64,000 nt of DNA, from assembly GCA_003215535.1 (NCBI GenBank), contig QCKG01000003.1, forward strand, positions 1 through 64,000, written 5' to 3'. The notes beneath the pieces were generated by a model that saw only the letters and a program-made list of their open reading frames with translations, searched no databases and was not told the DNA's origin. Position numbers and translations under genes: made by a program. Position 1 is the stretch's first letter. Every line of letters starts with the position of its first letter. The stretch is from Prochlorococcus sp. AG-409-L18. GTDB taxonomy: Bacteria; Cyanobacteriota; Cyanobacteriia; PCC-6307; Cyanobiaceae. Below are positions 44,017 to 52,615 of the stretch, piece by piece.

Positions 44017-45183
44017 GTGTCTTCTTTTGAATTGCCTCCAGGTTGTAAAGCTTTTGGTGCAGGAGCAACTCCAAAGAGGATAAAAAGATGGGTCCAAACA
44101 TGGAAGGAAGGTATCAATGATTTAACTTTTTTTCTTGTTTTAGCAGGCTCCCAAACTGCAGAAGTAGAAGGCATATCTGCAGCAGGGGCTACTCCGTTAG
44201 CTAGGCGTTATACAGCTGTTGCAGATGCTGAGCTTTTACTCTTTGGACCTTTGGGTTCGAGAAAGTGGCCTTTGCCAGCTCTCAAAGCAGGAATTTCACC
44301 TGCCTTAATTAGCTTTGTTTCTGCTCGTTGGATTGGTACAGAACCTTTGGTTGTTGTTGCTGGCCTTTCGCAAGAGCCTCCTTTCCCTCACTTGCTGGTG
44401 GAACATCCTTCAATTGGCCCTGCGGCTTGTTTGAGTAACGGCAATGCGATGGAGGAGAAGAGAGTCCAGGCTCTATTTAGTAGAGGGTTGTTAATTGGGA
44501 GGAAAGCTCGTCAACCACTCCTGATTGCAGAGTGTGTTCCTGGTGGAACCACAACGGCTCAGGCTGTACTTACAGGATTAGGGCTTTCGGTGGAGGAACT
44601 TATTAGCGGTAGTGCTCGCAACCCGCCAAAGGCGCTAAAGAAGAAATTGGTGCAGAAAGGTTTGCGGGCTGCGGATTTAGGAGAGAATCCTGAGCCGCAA
44701 AGATTGCTGGCAGCAATTGGTGATCCATTTCAACCATTTGCACTTGGGCTTTTATTAGGTGCAAGGGAGGCTCGTCAACCGGTGATGTTGGGGGGTGGTT
44801 CTCAAATGTTGGCTATTTTGGCTTTGGCACTTGCAAGTGTTAAACCCTCTTTACGCTCAGAGTTATTTGAAGAAGTCTCTCTGGGAACTACTGCATGGTT
44901 ATTGGATGAAGATGAAGGTCTTACTAAAGCTTCTAGTGGTTTAGAAAGGCTGATGAATCTAATTGGGGAATTTTTTGAGATTAATTTATTGGGCATAGCG
45001 AGTGGCCTTCGGTTTTCTTCTAGCTCTCATCAAGTTTTAAGAGATTATGAACTTGGGTATGTCAAGGAAGGGGTTGGGGCAGGAGCATTATCGTTATTGG
45101 CACAAATTAAAGGAGTTAGCCGAAAAGAGCTTGTAGAGACTTGTGAAAGGAGCATTGTTGAGCTGAAAAAAACACCTTCTTGA
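44017..45183 (+). CDS. cobT: CobT-like phosphoribosyltransferase (TIGR00303 type)
   Basis: A 388-residue protein of the branch of nicotinate-nucleotide:base phosphoribosyltransferases that activates the lower ligand for cobamides in cyanobacteria and archaea. Visible motifs are LVLAGSQTAEVEGISAAGATP (about 44-64), LIAECVPGGTTTAQAVLTGLG (about 169-189) and MLGGGSQMLAILALAL (about 254-269). The start is GTG at 44017, 19 bases after DUF2232. Its presence fits the B12 (pseudocobalamin) synthesis of marine picocyanobacteria. Confidence 0.82.
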   Translation: MSSFELPPGCKAFGAGATPKRIKRWVQTWKEGINDLTFFLVLAGSQTAEVEGISAAGATPLARRYTAVADAELLLFGPLGSRKWPLPALKAGISPALISFVSARWIGTEPLVVVAGLSQEPPFPHLLVEHPSIGPAACLSNGNAMEEKRVQALFSRGLLIGRKARQPLLIAECVPGGTTTAQAVLTGLGLSVEELISGSARNPPKALKKKLVQKGLRAADLGENPEPQRLLAAIGDPFQPFALGLLLGAREARQPVMLGGGSQMLAILALALASVKPSLRSELFEEVSLGTTAWLLDEDEGLTKASSGLERLMNLIGEFFEINLLGIASGLRFSSSSHQVLRDYELGYVKEGVGAGALSLLAQIKGVSRKELVETCERSIVELKKTPS

Positions 45184-45214
45184 TTGAATTCTTTCCTCTA
45201 ACATCGTTAAACTC

Positions 45215-46222
45215 ATGCAAGAGTCCACAAAATTAGGAAGAAGAAAGTTTCTTCAACTGGGGCTTATTGCAGGTCTTGCAGGCTTGGCAAGTTGTGGAAG
45301 ATCAGTTGGATCATCTGTATTAACAGCTTCTAAAGAAACTTTGCCAAGAGAGTGGCTTCAGAAATTGCCTTCAAATTGGCGATTTAAACCATTTAAATCA
45401 ACTATTGAGTTAGAAAAATCTGATGATACTTTTGGCCAAGGGATAGATTGTCTAGCAATTAATGATGGCTGGCTGGAAGTATTGCCACAAAAAAGGTTGC
45501 AAGTCATTGATGCAGGCCCGCTTTCGTCTGAATTAAATAAGAATGCACGTGCCTTTCTCGAGAGCTTGGACCCAGGTTTGGCCAATTGTGTTTTTCCTAT
45601 AAGCGTGAGTCCTTGGGTAATGCTTTTTCGAAAAGGGGATAGTTGGTTAGCTTCTGCTCGAAAAGATTGGCAAGTTTTGTTAGACCCTGAATTAAAGGGG
45701 AGAATTGTTTTTCCAGATAGTCCAAGACTTGTAATGTCTTTGGCTAATCAGATGTCAGGCTCTGATAATTTGCGAAGATTGCGTGCGCAAGCATTGACTT
45801 TTGATGATCGTAATGGGTTGAACTGGTTACGTTCTAAGGAAGCAAGGGTCGCAATCTTGCCTTTGCAAAGGTCGTTAAAGGCTTTAAGTAGTGATCCTCG
45901 ATTGAGTATTGCTCTTCCTGTAAATGGAGCCCCTTTGAATTGGGTTGTATTGGTGAGTACCAGTTCAGGTAGAGAGTCTTTCCCGATGACTTGGGTGAAT
46001 GAAGGTTGGAGCTCAACTTTGAGGTTGAAGTTACTTTTAAGGGGATGGATTCCTCCAATATCTATAACAAAGCTAGAGAAAAATCTTCGATTCTTGCAAG
46101 AACCTCATTTAATAAATGTGCTTTCTGATGAAGAATTTTGGGCTAAATCTTGGTCTCTTCCTCCTTTAGAAGATTCTTTCAGAGAGAATCTTGAAAAGAT
46201 TTGGGAAGAATCAACTCCATAG
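45215..46222 (+). CDS. Extracellular solute-binding-like lipoprotein
   Basis: A 335-residue predicted lipoprotein. The N-terminus has a twin-arginine-like motif (RRKFLQ at 9-14), a hydrophobic core and a lipobox LASC with Cys27. The rest resembles a periplasmic binding protein of the polyamine/iron type: CLAINDGWLEVLP, FPISVSPWVMLFRKGD, WQVLLDPELKGRIVFPDSPR and a C-terminal WVNEGWS. No permease or ATPase is next to it, so it works with distant partners or has another role. Convergent with the aldo/keto reductase gene, overlapping it by 12 bases. Confidence 0.62.
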   Translation: MQESTKLGRRKFLQLGLIAGLAGLASCGRSVGSSVLTASKETLPREWLQKLPSNWRFKPFKSTIELEKSDDTFGQGIDCLAINDGWLEVLPQKRLQVIDAGPLSSELNKNARAFLESLDPGLANCVFPISVSPWVMLFRKGDSWLASARKDWQVLLDPELKGRIVFPDSPRLVMSLANQMSGSDNLRRLRAQALTFDDRNGLNWLRSKEARVAILPLQRSLKALSSDPRLSIALPVNGAPLNWVVLVSTSSGRESFPMTWVNEGWSSTLRLKLLLRGWIPPISITKLEKNLRFLQEPHLINVLSDEEFWAKSWSLPPLEDSFRENLEKIWEESTP

Positions 46223-47353
46223 CCTTCTCCTCGGAGCAGCTGCTAGTAGCTGATGAGTTTCTTCTAAGAGATTTGGGATAGGCAGATTGTTTGGACAGCG
46301 AGGCATGCAATCACCACAGTGATTGCATGCAGTTGCATTTACGGTTTCCCACCAATGCCCTGCCTTCCCAATAAGGTTGTAGCGCTCTTTTGCAAATACA
46401 GTTAGGTCATGTCCAAGACTTAAATTTCTTAGTCGAAGAATTTCATTGATTGGAACAGCTTGAGGACAAGGCAGGCATTGCTTGCATTGTCCACATAATG
46501 TTTCTCCTAGTCGAAGTTCGCGTTGCTTTTGCAGGTGATTGATTGCGTTGATTTCTTTTTGGTCAAGATTCTCACTTGCATTTAAAAGTTGCTTTGCAAT
46601 GTTTAAATCCTTTGGTTGAAAAGCCCCAATAGTTAGAGTACTAATTCCTTTTGCTAAAAGGAATCTATATGCGAGCTTTATTGGTTCATATGGGCTGCAA
46701 TCCTTAATCAAAGTTGGACTTGGATCGAATAACCTTCCGCCTTTATCAGCTGGAGATATGGCCATGACCCCCATCCCATTATCTAATGCATAAAGTGCTA
46801 ATGGAATTCTTTCTGGGTCTAGAAGATGTAGGTGAAGGCTGCAAAAATCAAAACGTTTGCTTTTGATGCCTTCTTTGATGAGACTTAGCTCTCCATGAGA
46901 GCTAAAGCCAACTTGGCTAATTAGTCCTTCTTCTTGAGCCCAGCGCAATAACTTTGCTCCATCACCATCAAGTGTCCAATGGAGGTGCTCATAAAGGTTA
47001 AGTCCATGTACGGCAAGGTTGTCAATCCTTTCTTTCTTTAATCTGGATAATAAATTTTTTAGTTGTTTTTTCCCTTCGCAGAACGAAGAGCCAGGGAGAA
47101 TTTTGCTTGTAATTATCCATCCTCCATCGGGCTCGATCTCTTCTTGTTTAAGACGTCTAAGGGCTTTGCCAAGAAAGATTTCCGCAGGTCCATACGCAGG
47201 CGCGGTCTCTAGATGATTAATACCTGCATGGAAGGCAGCCTTGACGACCCTATACATTTGCTCCTCAGACTCCAGGGCTCTCATGGTCCCCAACGTGAAG
47301 AGGCTTACTGACTTTTTTTGACCAAAAGGCCTTCTTAGCCCCTTTGTTTTCAT
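46211..47353 (-). CDS. Aldo/keto reductase with 4Fe-4S ferredoxin-like domain
   Basis: A 380-residue oxidoreductase. The N-terminal TIM barrel (about 15-265) has the AKR pattern LETAPAYGPAEIFLGKALR with catalytic Tyr, and VHGLNLYEHL as the usual LHxxD region variant. The C-terminal part has two Cys clusters, CGQCKQCLPCP and CNHCGDCMPRCP, expected to bind iron-sulfur clusters. The physiological substrate is unknown; electrons may come from ferredoxin rather than NADPH. The start overlaps the BFN gene stop (ATGA), so the two are coupled. Confidence 0.88.
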   Translation of the reverse strand: MKTKGLRRPFGQKKSVSLFTLGTMRALESEEQMYRVVKAAFHAGINHLETAPAYGPAEIFLGKALRRLKQEEIEPDGGWIITSKILPGSSFCEGKKQLKNLLSRLKKERIDNLAVHGLNLYEHLHWTLDGDGAKLLRWAQEEGLISQVGFSSHGELSLIKEGIKSKRFDFCSLHLHLLDPERIPLALYALDNGMGVMAISPADKGGRLFDPSPTLIKDCSPYEPIKLAYRFLLAKGISTLTIGAFQPKDLNIAKQLLNASENLDQKEINAINHLQKQRELRLGETLCGQCKQCLPCPQAVPINEILRLRNLSLGHDLTVFAKERYNLIGKAGHWWETVNATACNHCGDCMPRCPNNLPIPNLLEETHQLLAAAPRRRLWS

Positions 47354-47928
47354 TGGTTGGGATTTTGATCAGAGCTCAGATCATTAGTTTGGCCTTCATT
47401 TCCTTGCTCTCGACTGTGCAGATGGCGTACCAAATCCGCTGGAGTGGTTTCTTCTAAGAAACGCCTGAATTGATCTTGATCTTCTTCATCAGCAAAAGCA
47501 TCTACTGGGATAGAGGCCTCTGCTACCACTTCCTCAAGCATCCAGATGCCACATTTACTCCTTACGGCCAAAGCTATTGCATCACTTGGTCTCGCTTCTA
47601 ATTCAATGAGGGAAGCTTCCTTTTGATCATTGTTTTCTTGTTTGGGTTTAGCTCGAAGCTTTAGTACGGCTTGGAATTTGCTTGCTTGTATGGAATGAAT
47701 TATTACTTTCTCCAAAACTAGATTCCCGGCGTGAAGGAGGGAAAACATCAAGTCATGACTTAAGGGAGGGCGTTGATTAGATCGTTTCATCCCAGCCATA
47801 ATGTTATGTGCTTGGACATGATCTATCCAAACTGGTACTTGTCTACGACCGGAGGGATCTCGTAGTAAAACTATTGGGGCACGGGTTGACCCATCGAGAG
47901 CAAGACCGGCTATCTTCATCTCGACCAA
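47350..47928 (-). CDS. Bifunctional nuclease (BFN/DUF151) domain protein
   Basis: A protein of about 192 residues whose N-terminal two-thirds matches the DUF151/BFN fold: EMKIAGLALDGSTRAPIVLLRD, RRQVPVWIDHVQAHNI, HDLMFSLLHAGNLVLEKVIIHSI and the strongly conserved ARPSDAIALAVRSKC. Plant members degrade RNA and DNA; bacterial roles are not settled. The open frame reaches TTG at 47967, but family members begin about (M)VEM.IAG, so TTG at 47926-47928 with an upstream GGAG is preferred; ATG at 47919 is another option. It is coupled to the AKR gene by an ATGA overlap. Confidence 0.85.
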   Translation of the reverse strand: MVEMKIAGLALDGSTRAPIVLLRDPSGRRQVPVWIDHVQAHNIMAGMKRSNQRPPLSHDLMFSLLHAGNLVLEKVIIHSIQASKFQAVLKLRAKPKQENNDQKEASLIELEARPSDAIALAVRSKCGIWMLEEVVAEASIPVDAFADEEDQDQFRRFLEETTPADLVRHLHSREQGNEGQTNDLSSDQNPNQ

Positions 47929-47991
47929 TTTCCCCAACTCCAAGGAATACTGTTTGATTATGGCCAACGATTTCTAAACCGACCTGTTTTC

Positions 47992-48657
47992 ATGTTTACT
48001 GGGTTGATTAAGACCATAGGGACTTTGCGCCGTAGAGGGGAAGCCTTGGTTGTAGAAGGTTGTGTACCTTTCCCCTCTTTAATCCTTGGAGATAGTGTTT
48101 CAGTAGATGGGGTATGCCTCACGGTTACAGGGCTGGTCCCTGATGGCTTTCTTGCTGATGCCAGCGAAGAGACTTTGAAGAGGACAACACTTGGAGCAAA
48201 GTCAAAAAAAGGAGGGTTTGTGAATCTTGAGCCAGCGCTTGCGCTCTCAGATCGTTTGGGAGGACATCTTGTTAGTGGTCATGTTGATGGGCTAGGGGAG
48301 GTGGTAGCCCTAGAGGCTTTAAAAAATTCTTGGGAAATAACTATCCGTTGGCAGAATCCTGGATTTGGTCGATATATCTGTGAAAAAGCAAGTATTTCTT
48401 TGAATGGTATAAGTCTTACAATTGCCAATTGCGAAGGTAGCGGAGAGCTGTTTTCGATTTCAGTAATTCCCCATACCTGGGGAAGCACTTCTTTGAAATA
48501 TTTGGCTATTGGTGAATTAGTTAATCTTGAGGCTGACTTGATGGCTAAGTATGTAGAAAGCCTTTTATGTGGTGTGTCTCAAAGCCCTAAAACTTTTCTA
48601 AGAGAACCTTCTTTTGAACTCTCAAAGGATTGGCTTGAAAGTCAGGGATGGAAATAA
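47992..48657 (+). CDS. ribE: Riboflavin synthase alpha chain
   Basis: Dismutates two 6,7-dimethyl-8-ribityllumazine molecules into riboflavin. The 221-residue protein has the two tandem lumazine-binding barrels: the first starts MFTGLIKTIG and includes GDSVSVDGVCLTV; the second contains HLVSGHVDGLG and ASISLNGISLTI. The C-terminal helix follows ANLEADLMAKYVESLL. Length is normal. It is divergent from the BFN gene and convergent with the cyAbrB gene, with about 120 bases between stops. Confidence 0.95.
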   Translation: MFTGLIKTIGTLRRRGEALVVEGCVPFPSLILGDSVSVDGVCLTVTGLVPDGFLADASEETLKRTTLGAKSKKGGFVNLEPALALSDRLGGHLVSGHVDGLGEVVALEALKNSWEITIRWQNPGFGRYICEKASISLNGISLTIANCEGSGELFSISVIPHTWGSTSLKYLAIGELVNLEADLMAKYVESLLCGVSQSPKTFLREPSFELSKDWLESQGWK

Positions 48658-48777
48658 TGTTGATGGAGATTTGGTAAATAATTCAATTGATTTAATTATC
48701 TCGGAATAGATAAATCTTTTCCCTTCATTTTCATAAAGAGACGTGAGAAGTATTTTTTTGAGTTTGATGGACCTTCG

Positions 48778-49140
48778 CTAGGACTTCTTCTCTTCTAGAG
48801 GAATCAGCCAAATAGCCTTTGAGTCTTTACGGATCTCTATACGAAATTCCTGGCCTGGTTCTAACCCAAGCTTTCGGGTATAGGCATGACCAATTAATAG
48901 ATTGCCGTTGCCATGTACACGAGTTCGAAATTCGGCTTGTCGGCCTCGAGATGACCTACCTCCTGCCCTGCCTGAACTTGAACGGAGCTTGTAGCCTTTG
49001 GCTTCTACGAGAGCCTTATAAAAGCTCTTGCGAAGGACCCTTCCACTAGGGCCTACATAACCACAGCCTCTAGCAATTTCATCCTCAGGACGATTGCTTA
49101 GGGATCTGGCTTTGTCCAGTAGTTCTTTTCCGACCAGCAT
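48778..49140 (-). CDS. cyAbrB-type transcriptional regulator
   Basis: A 120-residue DNA-binding protein of the cyanobacterial AbrB family. The N-terminal part has the conserved EEIARGCGYV-like stretch (here DEIARGCGYVGPSGRVL, about 20-36); a basic Arg/Ser/Gly linker (about 52-68) precedes the C-terminal swapped-hairpin AbrB domain (FRTRVHGNGNLLIGHAYTRKLGLEPGQEFRIEI). cyAbrBs control nitrogen and carbon metabolism genes. Two identical 12-base repeats lie 58-90 bases upstream of its start. The cytochrome oxidase operon ends just upstream on the same strand. Confidence 0.88.
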   Translation of the reverse strand: MLVGKELLDKARSLSNRPEDEIARGCGYVGPSGRVLRKSFYKALVEAKGYKLRSSSGRAGGRSSRGRQAEFRTRVHGNGNLLIGHAYTRKLGLEPGQEFRIEIRKDSKAIWLIPLEEKKS

Positions 49141-49197
49141 TTGCCAGTTTTAATTAAACTAATTCTGACGAGAAAGTCCTATTGTTGCAAGGAATTG

Positions 49198-49230
49198 TTC
49201 GAACTTTTGGTACTTAGTTTCGAACTTTTG
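49198..49230. promoter_or_regulatory. Two 12-bp direct repeats, 21-bp phase, upstream of cyAbrB
   Basis: TTCGAACTTTTG occurs exactly at 49198-49209 and again at 49219-49230. The 21-base period is two DNA helical turns, so both copies face the same side. They lie between the ctaE stop and the cyAbrB start, where an operator or activator site is expected. Each copy contains the palindrome TTCGAA. Confidence 0.5.
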
Positions 49231-49255
49231 ACACTTTCTAGTGATGCTTAGGGAT

Positions 49256-49858
49256 TTAAAGGAGGTAAAGGATGATAAATAAAATCACCCAAATGCCGTC
49301 CACAAAGTGCCAATAGAGCTCTGCAGCCTCTAATGGAAATTGATTTTCACTTGTAATTCGTCCTCCAGGTGATCGAGCTTGCCACCACACAATCAATATC
49401 ATGAAGGCCCCGAGAGTTACGTGAAGACCGTGAAATCCTGTGAGAGCATAAAAAGTGCTGGCGTATAAATTGTCAGTAAGACCAAAAGGAAGAGTGAAAT
49501 ACTCAAACATTTGGCTTATTAGGAAAGCTAAGCCTAAGCCAGCAGTTATCATCAGCCAACGCTGACACTCTTTCGAATCACTGATTTTTAAGGCCTTACT
49601 GGCTCTATGGAATGTGGCAGAACTAACAAGAAGTAATACGGTGTTAAGTGTTGGTAGTGGTAATTCGAGTTCATAGACTGCATCAGGTAAAAGGGGATTA
49701 ACAGATTTAAAAGTTAAATAAGCTGCAAAAAAGCCAGCAAAGGTCATCCCATCGGCAACTAGAAAAGCTACTAATCCAAATAATCTGTGGTCTTCGTGTT
49801 CTTGATCCTTTGAAACCTGAACCTTATTGGTTTCGTCAAGAGGAGTAATAGTTGTCAT
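49256..49858 (-). CDS. ctaE: Cytochrome c oxidase subunit III
   Basis: Third core subunit of the aa3-type terminal oxidase. The 200-residue membrane protein has five helices, the short form without the first two helices of mitochondrial subunit III. Motifs include FGLVAFLVADGMTFAGFFAAYL, FYALTGFHGLHVTLGAFMI and the C-terminal ELYWHFVDGIWVILF. Its start overlaps the ctaD stop (ATGA). It ends the ctaCDE operon; the cyAbrB gene follows 116 bases downstream. Confidence 0.97.
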   Translation of the reverse strand: MTTITPLDETNKVQVSKDQEHEDHRLFGLVAFLVADGMTFAGFFAAYLTFKSVNPLLPDAVYELELPLPTLNTVLLLVSSATFHRASKALKISDSKECQRWLMITAGLGLAFLISQMFEYFTLPFGLTDNLYASTFYALTGFHGLHVTLGAFMILIVWWQARSPGGRITSENQFPLEAAELYWHFVDGIWVILFIILYLL

Positions 49859-51528
49859 TTGTCTTGGGGAATTTGGATGTCGTCGTTGATGCTCGGCTCT
49901 ACGGCTAACTCCTCATTTGTAATTCCATATCCGTATGGCTCTGTAACTAGTGGGGCTTCTCCTTGCCAGTTCTCTACTGGTGGTGGAGAACTAGTGAGCC
50001 ATTCTGGTGTAAGCCCTTGCCAAGGATTATCGCCAGCAACATCTCCATTGAAAGCGCTTTGAATGACATTCCATAGAAATGGAAGAGTGCTTATTGCCAT
50101 GATTAAAGCCCCTACGCTGCTTAGTTGATTTACGAAGGCGAATTGTGGATCGTATTCGGCAACACGTCTTGGCATTCCATTGAGGCCAAGCCAATGTTGT
50201 GGAGCAAAGCAGAGGTTGAAACCAATAAAAGTTAGAACGAAGTGAAACCTCCCAAGATGTTCATTGAGCATCTTTCCAGTGAATTTTGGATACCAATGGT
50301 AAATTGATGAAAAGATTACGAAGACCGAGCCTCCATAGACGATGTAGTGGAAATGTGCGACTACAAAGTAGGTATCATGAACATGTACGTCGAAGGGTAC
50401 TTGGGCTAGAGCTACTCCTGTTATCCCCCCAAGTACGAAGTTGACAATGAAGCCGCAAGAGAAAAGTACAGCTGAATTTAGTGAAATTCTCCCACCCCAT
50501 AAGGTTGCAACCCAATTAAAGAATTTGATACCTGTGGGTACAGCAATGAAGGAGGTTGCAATGGTAAAAAACAAGCGCATCCAGGGAGGGGTCCCGCTTG
50601 TAAACATGTGATGAGCCCAGACCATAAGGCCTAGGACAACTATCGCCATTATTGAGTAAACCATAGTTGCATAACCAAAAAGTGGCTTTCTGCAATGAAC
50701 AGGAAGTATTTCGCTTACCAAGCCAAAAGCTGGTAGAACCATTATGTAAACAGCAGGGTGGGAATAAAACCAAAAGAGATGCTGATATACGATGACATTC
50801 CCACCAAGTGTTGGATTAAAGAATCCAGTATGGGCAACAATATCGAAGCTTAAAAGAATAAGAGTTCCAGCAAGAACTGGAGTGGATAGAACAACTAGAA
50901 TGCTTGTACCTAGCATTGCCCAGCAATACATAGGCAATTGCATTAGCTTTAAGCCAGGTCTTCGGAGCTTGAGAATAGTTGCTATGAAATTAATACCTCC
51001 AAATATTGAGCTTCCTCCTAAAAGAAGTACACTTAGGATCCAAATAATCTGACCTGCGGCAGGAGTTGTGATGCTTAGGGGTGGGTAAGCTGTCCAGCCA
51101 GATTCTGCAGCCCCAGTTATGAAATAACTGCTAATCAACATTAATCCTGCAGGAGGAATTAGCCAGAAAGCAACTGCATTTAGGCGGGGAAATGCCATAT
51201 CTCTAGCGCCTACATAAAATGGGATCAAATAATTTCCAAAAGCACCATTTACTACGGGTACAATCCATAGGAAAATCATTATTGTTCCGTGAAGTGTCAA
51301 TACTTGGTTGTAGACATCTCTGGCAAGGAAATCAGAAATAGGGCTAGAAAGTTCTATGCGTATTGCACTCGCAAGCGCCCCACCTATTAAATAAAACAAG
51401 AATCCACAAACTAAGTACTGCAGACCTATGACTTTATGGTCAAGACTAAAGCTTAGGTAGCGGAGCCACCCCTTTGGTTGAAGACTTGGAGAGACTTGGT
51501 TGGCTTGTGGTGAATTAGCAAATGTCAT
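49855..51528 (-). CDS. ctaD: Cytochrome c oxidase subunit I
   Basis: Catalytic subunit carrying heme a and the heme a3-CuB centre. The 557-residue protein has twelve helices. Ligand His residues are seen in LHGTIMIFLW, the CuB helix FWFYSHPAVYIMVLPAFG (His-Tyr crosslink), MVWAHHMFTSG (two His) and HDTYFVVAHFHYIVYG. The YSHP motif in place of the xGHPEV glutamate places it in subtype A2 of heme-copper oxidases, which use another residue in the K/D proton route. Overlaps ctaC and ctaE by 4 bases each. Confidence 0.98.
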   Translation of the reverse strand: MTFANSPQANQVSPSLQPKGWLRYLSFSLDHKVIGLQYLVCGFLFYLIGGALASAIRIELSSPISDFLARDVYNQVLTLHGTIMIFLWIVPVVNGAFGNYLIPFYVGARDMAFPRLNAVAFWLIPPAGLMLISSYFITGAAESGWTAYPPLSITTPAAGQIIWILSVLLLGGSSIFGGINFIATILKLRRPGLKLMQLPMYCWAMLGTSILVVLSTPVLAGTLILLSFDIVAHTGFFNPTLGGNVIVYQHLFWFYSHPAVYIMVLPAFGLVSEILPVHCRKPLFGYATMVYSIMAIVVLGLMVWAHHMFTSGTPPWMRLFFTIATSFIAVPTGIKFFNWVATLWGGRISLNSAVLFSCGFIVNFVLGGITGVALAQVPFDVHVHDTYFVVAHFHYIVYGGSVFVIFSSIYHWYPKFTGKMLNEHLGRFHFVLTFIGFNLCFAPQHWLGLNGMPRRVAEYDPQFAFVNQLSSVGALIMAISTLPFLWNVIQSAFNGDVAGDNPWQGLTPEWLTSSPPPVENWQGEAPLVTEPYGYGITNEELAVEPSINDDIQIPQDK

Positions 51529-52349
51529 GCTTCAGATATGATTTCTTTAGAGTTTTTTGAATACCAACTTTCGTATTCTGCTGGTTCTTCAACGACAACA
51601 GCCGAGCGCATCCCTCCATGATATGGACCGCAAAGTTCAGCACATACAATGGGGTATCGACCTGGTTTGGTTGGAGTGAAATTTAAGACTGTTGGTTGCC
51701 CAGGGATGATATCTTGTTTAAGGCGAAACTCTGGTACCCAAAAGGCATGTATCACATCTTTTGATTCCATTTTCATGCTAACTTGTTGTCCAGTAGGTAC
51801 ATGAAGTTCTCCTGAAATAATATTACCTTTTGGGTAATGGAAAAGAAATGCAAATTGCATTGCAGTTACTTCAACTGGTAACGGATTATTTGATTTACTT
51901 TCTGCCTGTGAAACGGTTCCTGATCCAATTCCGCCCCAGATTCTTTGATTTGTGGACATTTTCTGATGACCGTGTTCTCCATGTTGGAGAGGTTGCATTC
52001 CACCCATACGGTCATATATGTCGTAGCTGTAAAGCCCTACAAATAAAATAACTATTGCAGGAACAGCAGTCCAAAAGATTTCAAGTGGAAGGTTTCCTTC
52101 TATGGCTAAGCCATCTCCAGTTTGGCCAGGTCGTCGTCGGAACTTAATCAGGCTATAAATCACGAGGCCAAGCATCCCAACGAAAAGGATGGTCCCGATA
52201 CTCAATAGGACTCTAAATAGTTCGTCATAGACCGGTGCATTTGAGCTGGCACTTATTGGGAGAAGGTTGACGTGTTGACCTACCCAAGTTCCTCCCAAGA
52301 CGAGAGCAATGCACAAAAGAATTGTCAAGATGGCCGATTTAGTCGGCAA
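51525..52349 (-). CDS. ctaC: Cytochrome c oxidase subunit II
   Basis: Carries the binuclear CuA centre that receives electrons from cytochrome c or plastocyanin. The 274-residue protein has an N-terminal helix or signal (about 5-24), two further helices (about 45-70 and 90-110), and a periplasmic cupredoxin domain with the CuA ligands in VIHAFWVPEF and VCAELCGPYHGGM. The region around 120-160 is a Gln/Ser/His-rich loop. The start is TTG at 52347-52349. First gene of the ctaCDE operon, divergent from ctaA. Confidence 0.97.
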   Translation of the reverse strand: MPTKSAILTILLCIALVLGGTWVGQHVNLLPISASSNAPVYDELFRVLLSIGTILFVGMLGLVIYSLIKFRRRPGQTGDGLAIEGNLPLEIFWTAVPAIVILFVGLYSYDIYDRMGGMQPLQHGEHGHQKMSTNQRIWGGIGSGTVSQAESKSNNPLPVEVTAMQFAFLFHYPKGNIISGELHVPTGQQVSMKMESKDVIHAFWVPEFRLKQDIIPGQPTVLNFTPTKPGRYPIVCAELCGPYHGGMRSAVVVEEPAEYESWYSKNSKEIISEA

Positions 52350-52615
52350 TTTATATCTCCAGTTACCTTTTTAGGTTATGGGGGTTAGACCTCTAAGGCA
52401 TCAATGGATTGTTAAGCCGTTGTGAAGTTCATGAACGAACCATTGCAGGGCAAGGGTTTTGACGAATTTCGATATTTCTTGCGAGCTTGTTCTGTCAGGG
52501 ATGGGAGATCAAAAGTCATTTTTCGATGTTGTAGTCGTGCATAGAGGGTGACGTAAAACCTATTATCGCTACTTTTCTGATTGAGAGTTTCTCGACAGGA
52601 GCTTGAACTGAGCAA
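52350..52615. promoter_or_regulatory. Divergent promoter region ctaC / ctaA
   Basis: A 266-base gap between the divergent oxidase subunit operon and the heme A synthesis operon. Control of both from here would match oxidase with its cofactor. I see no strong -10/-35 pair or long inverted repeat. Short overlapping frames on both strands are probably chance. Confidence 0.45.

Noticed and set aside
52412-52519. Possible 35-codon ORF on the minus strand (and a 37-codon ORF on the plus strand) between ctaC and ctaA
   Set aside because: The two frames overlap each other on opposite strands, neither has a ribosome binding site, and the region is expected to be a promoter.
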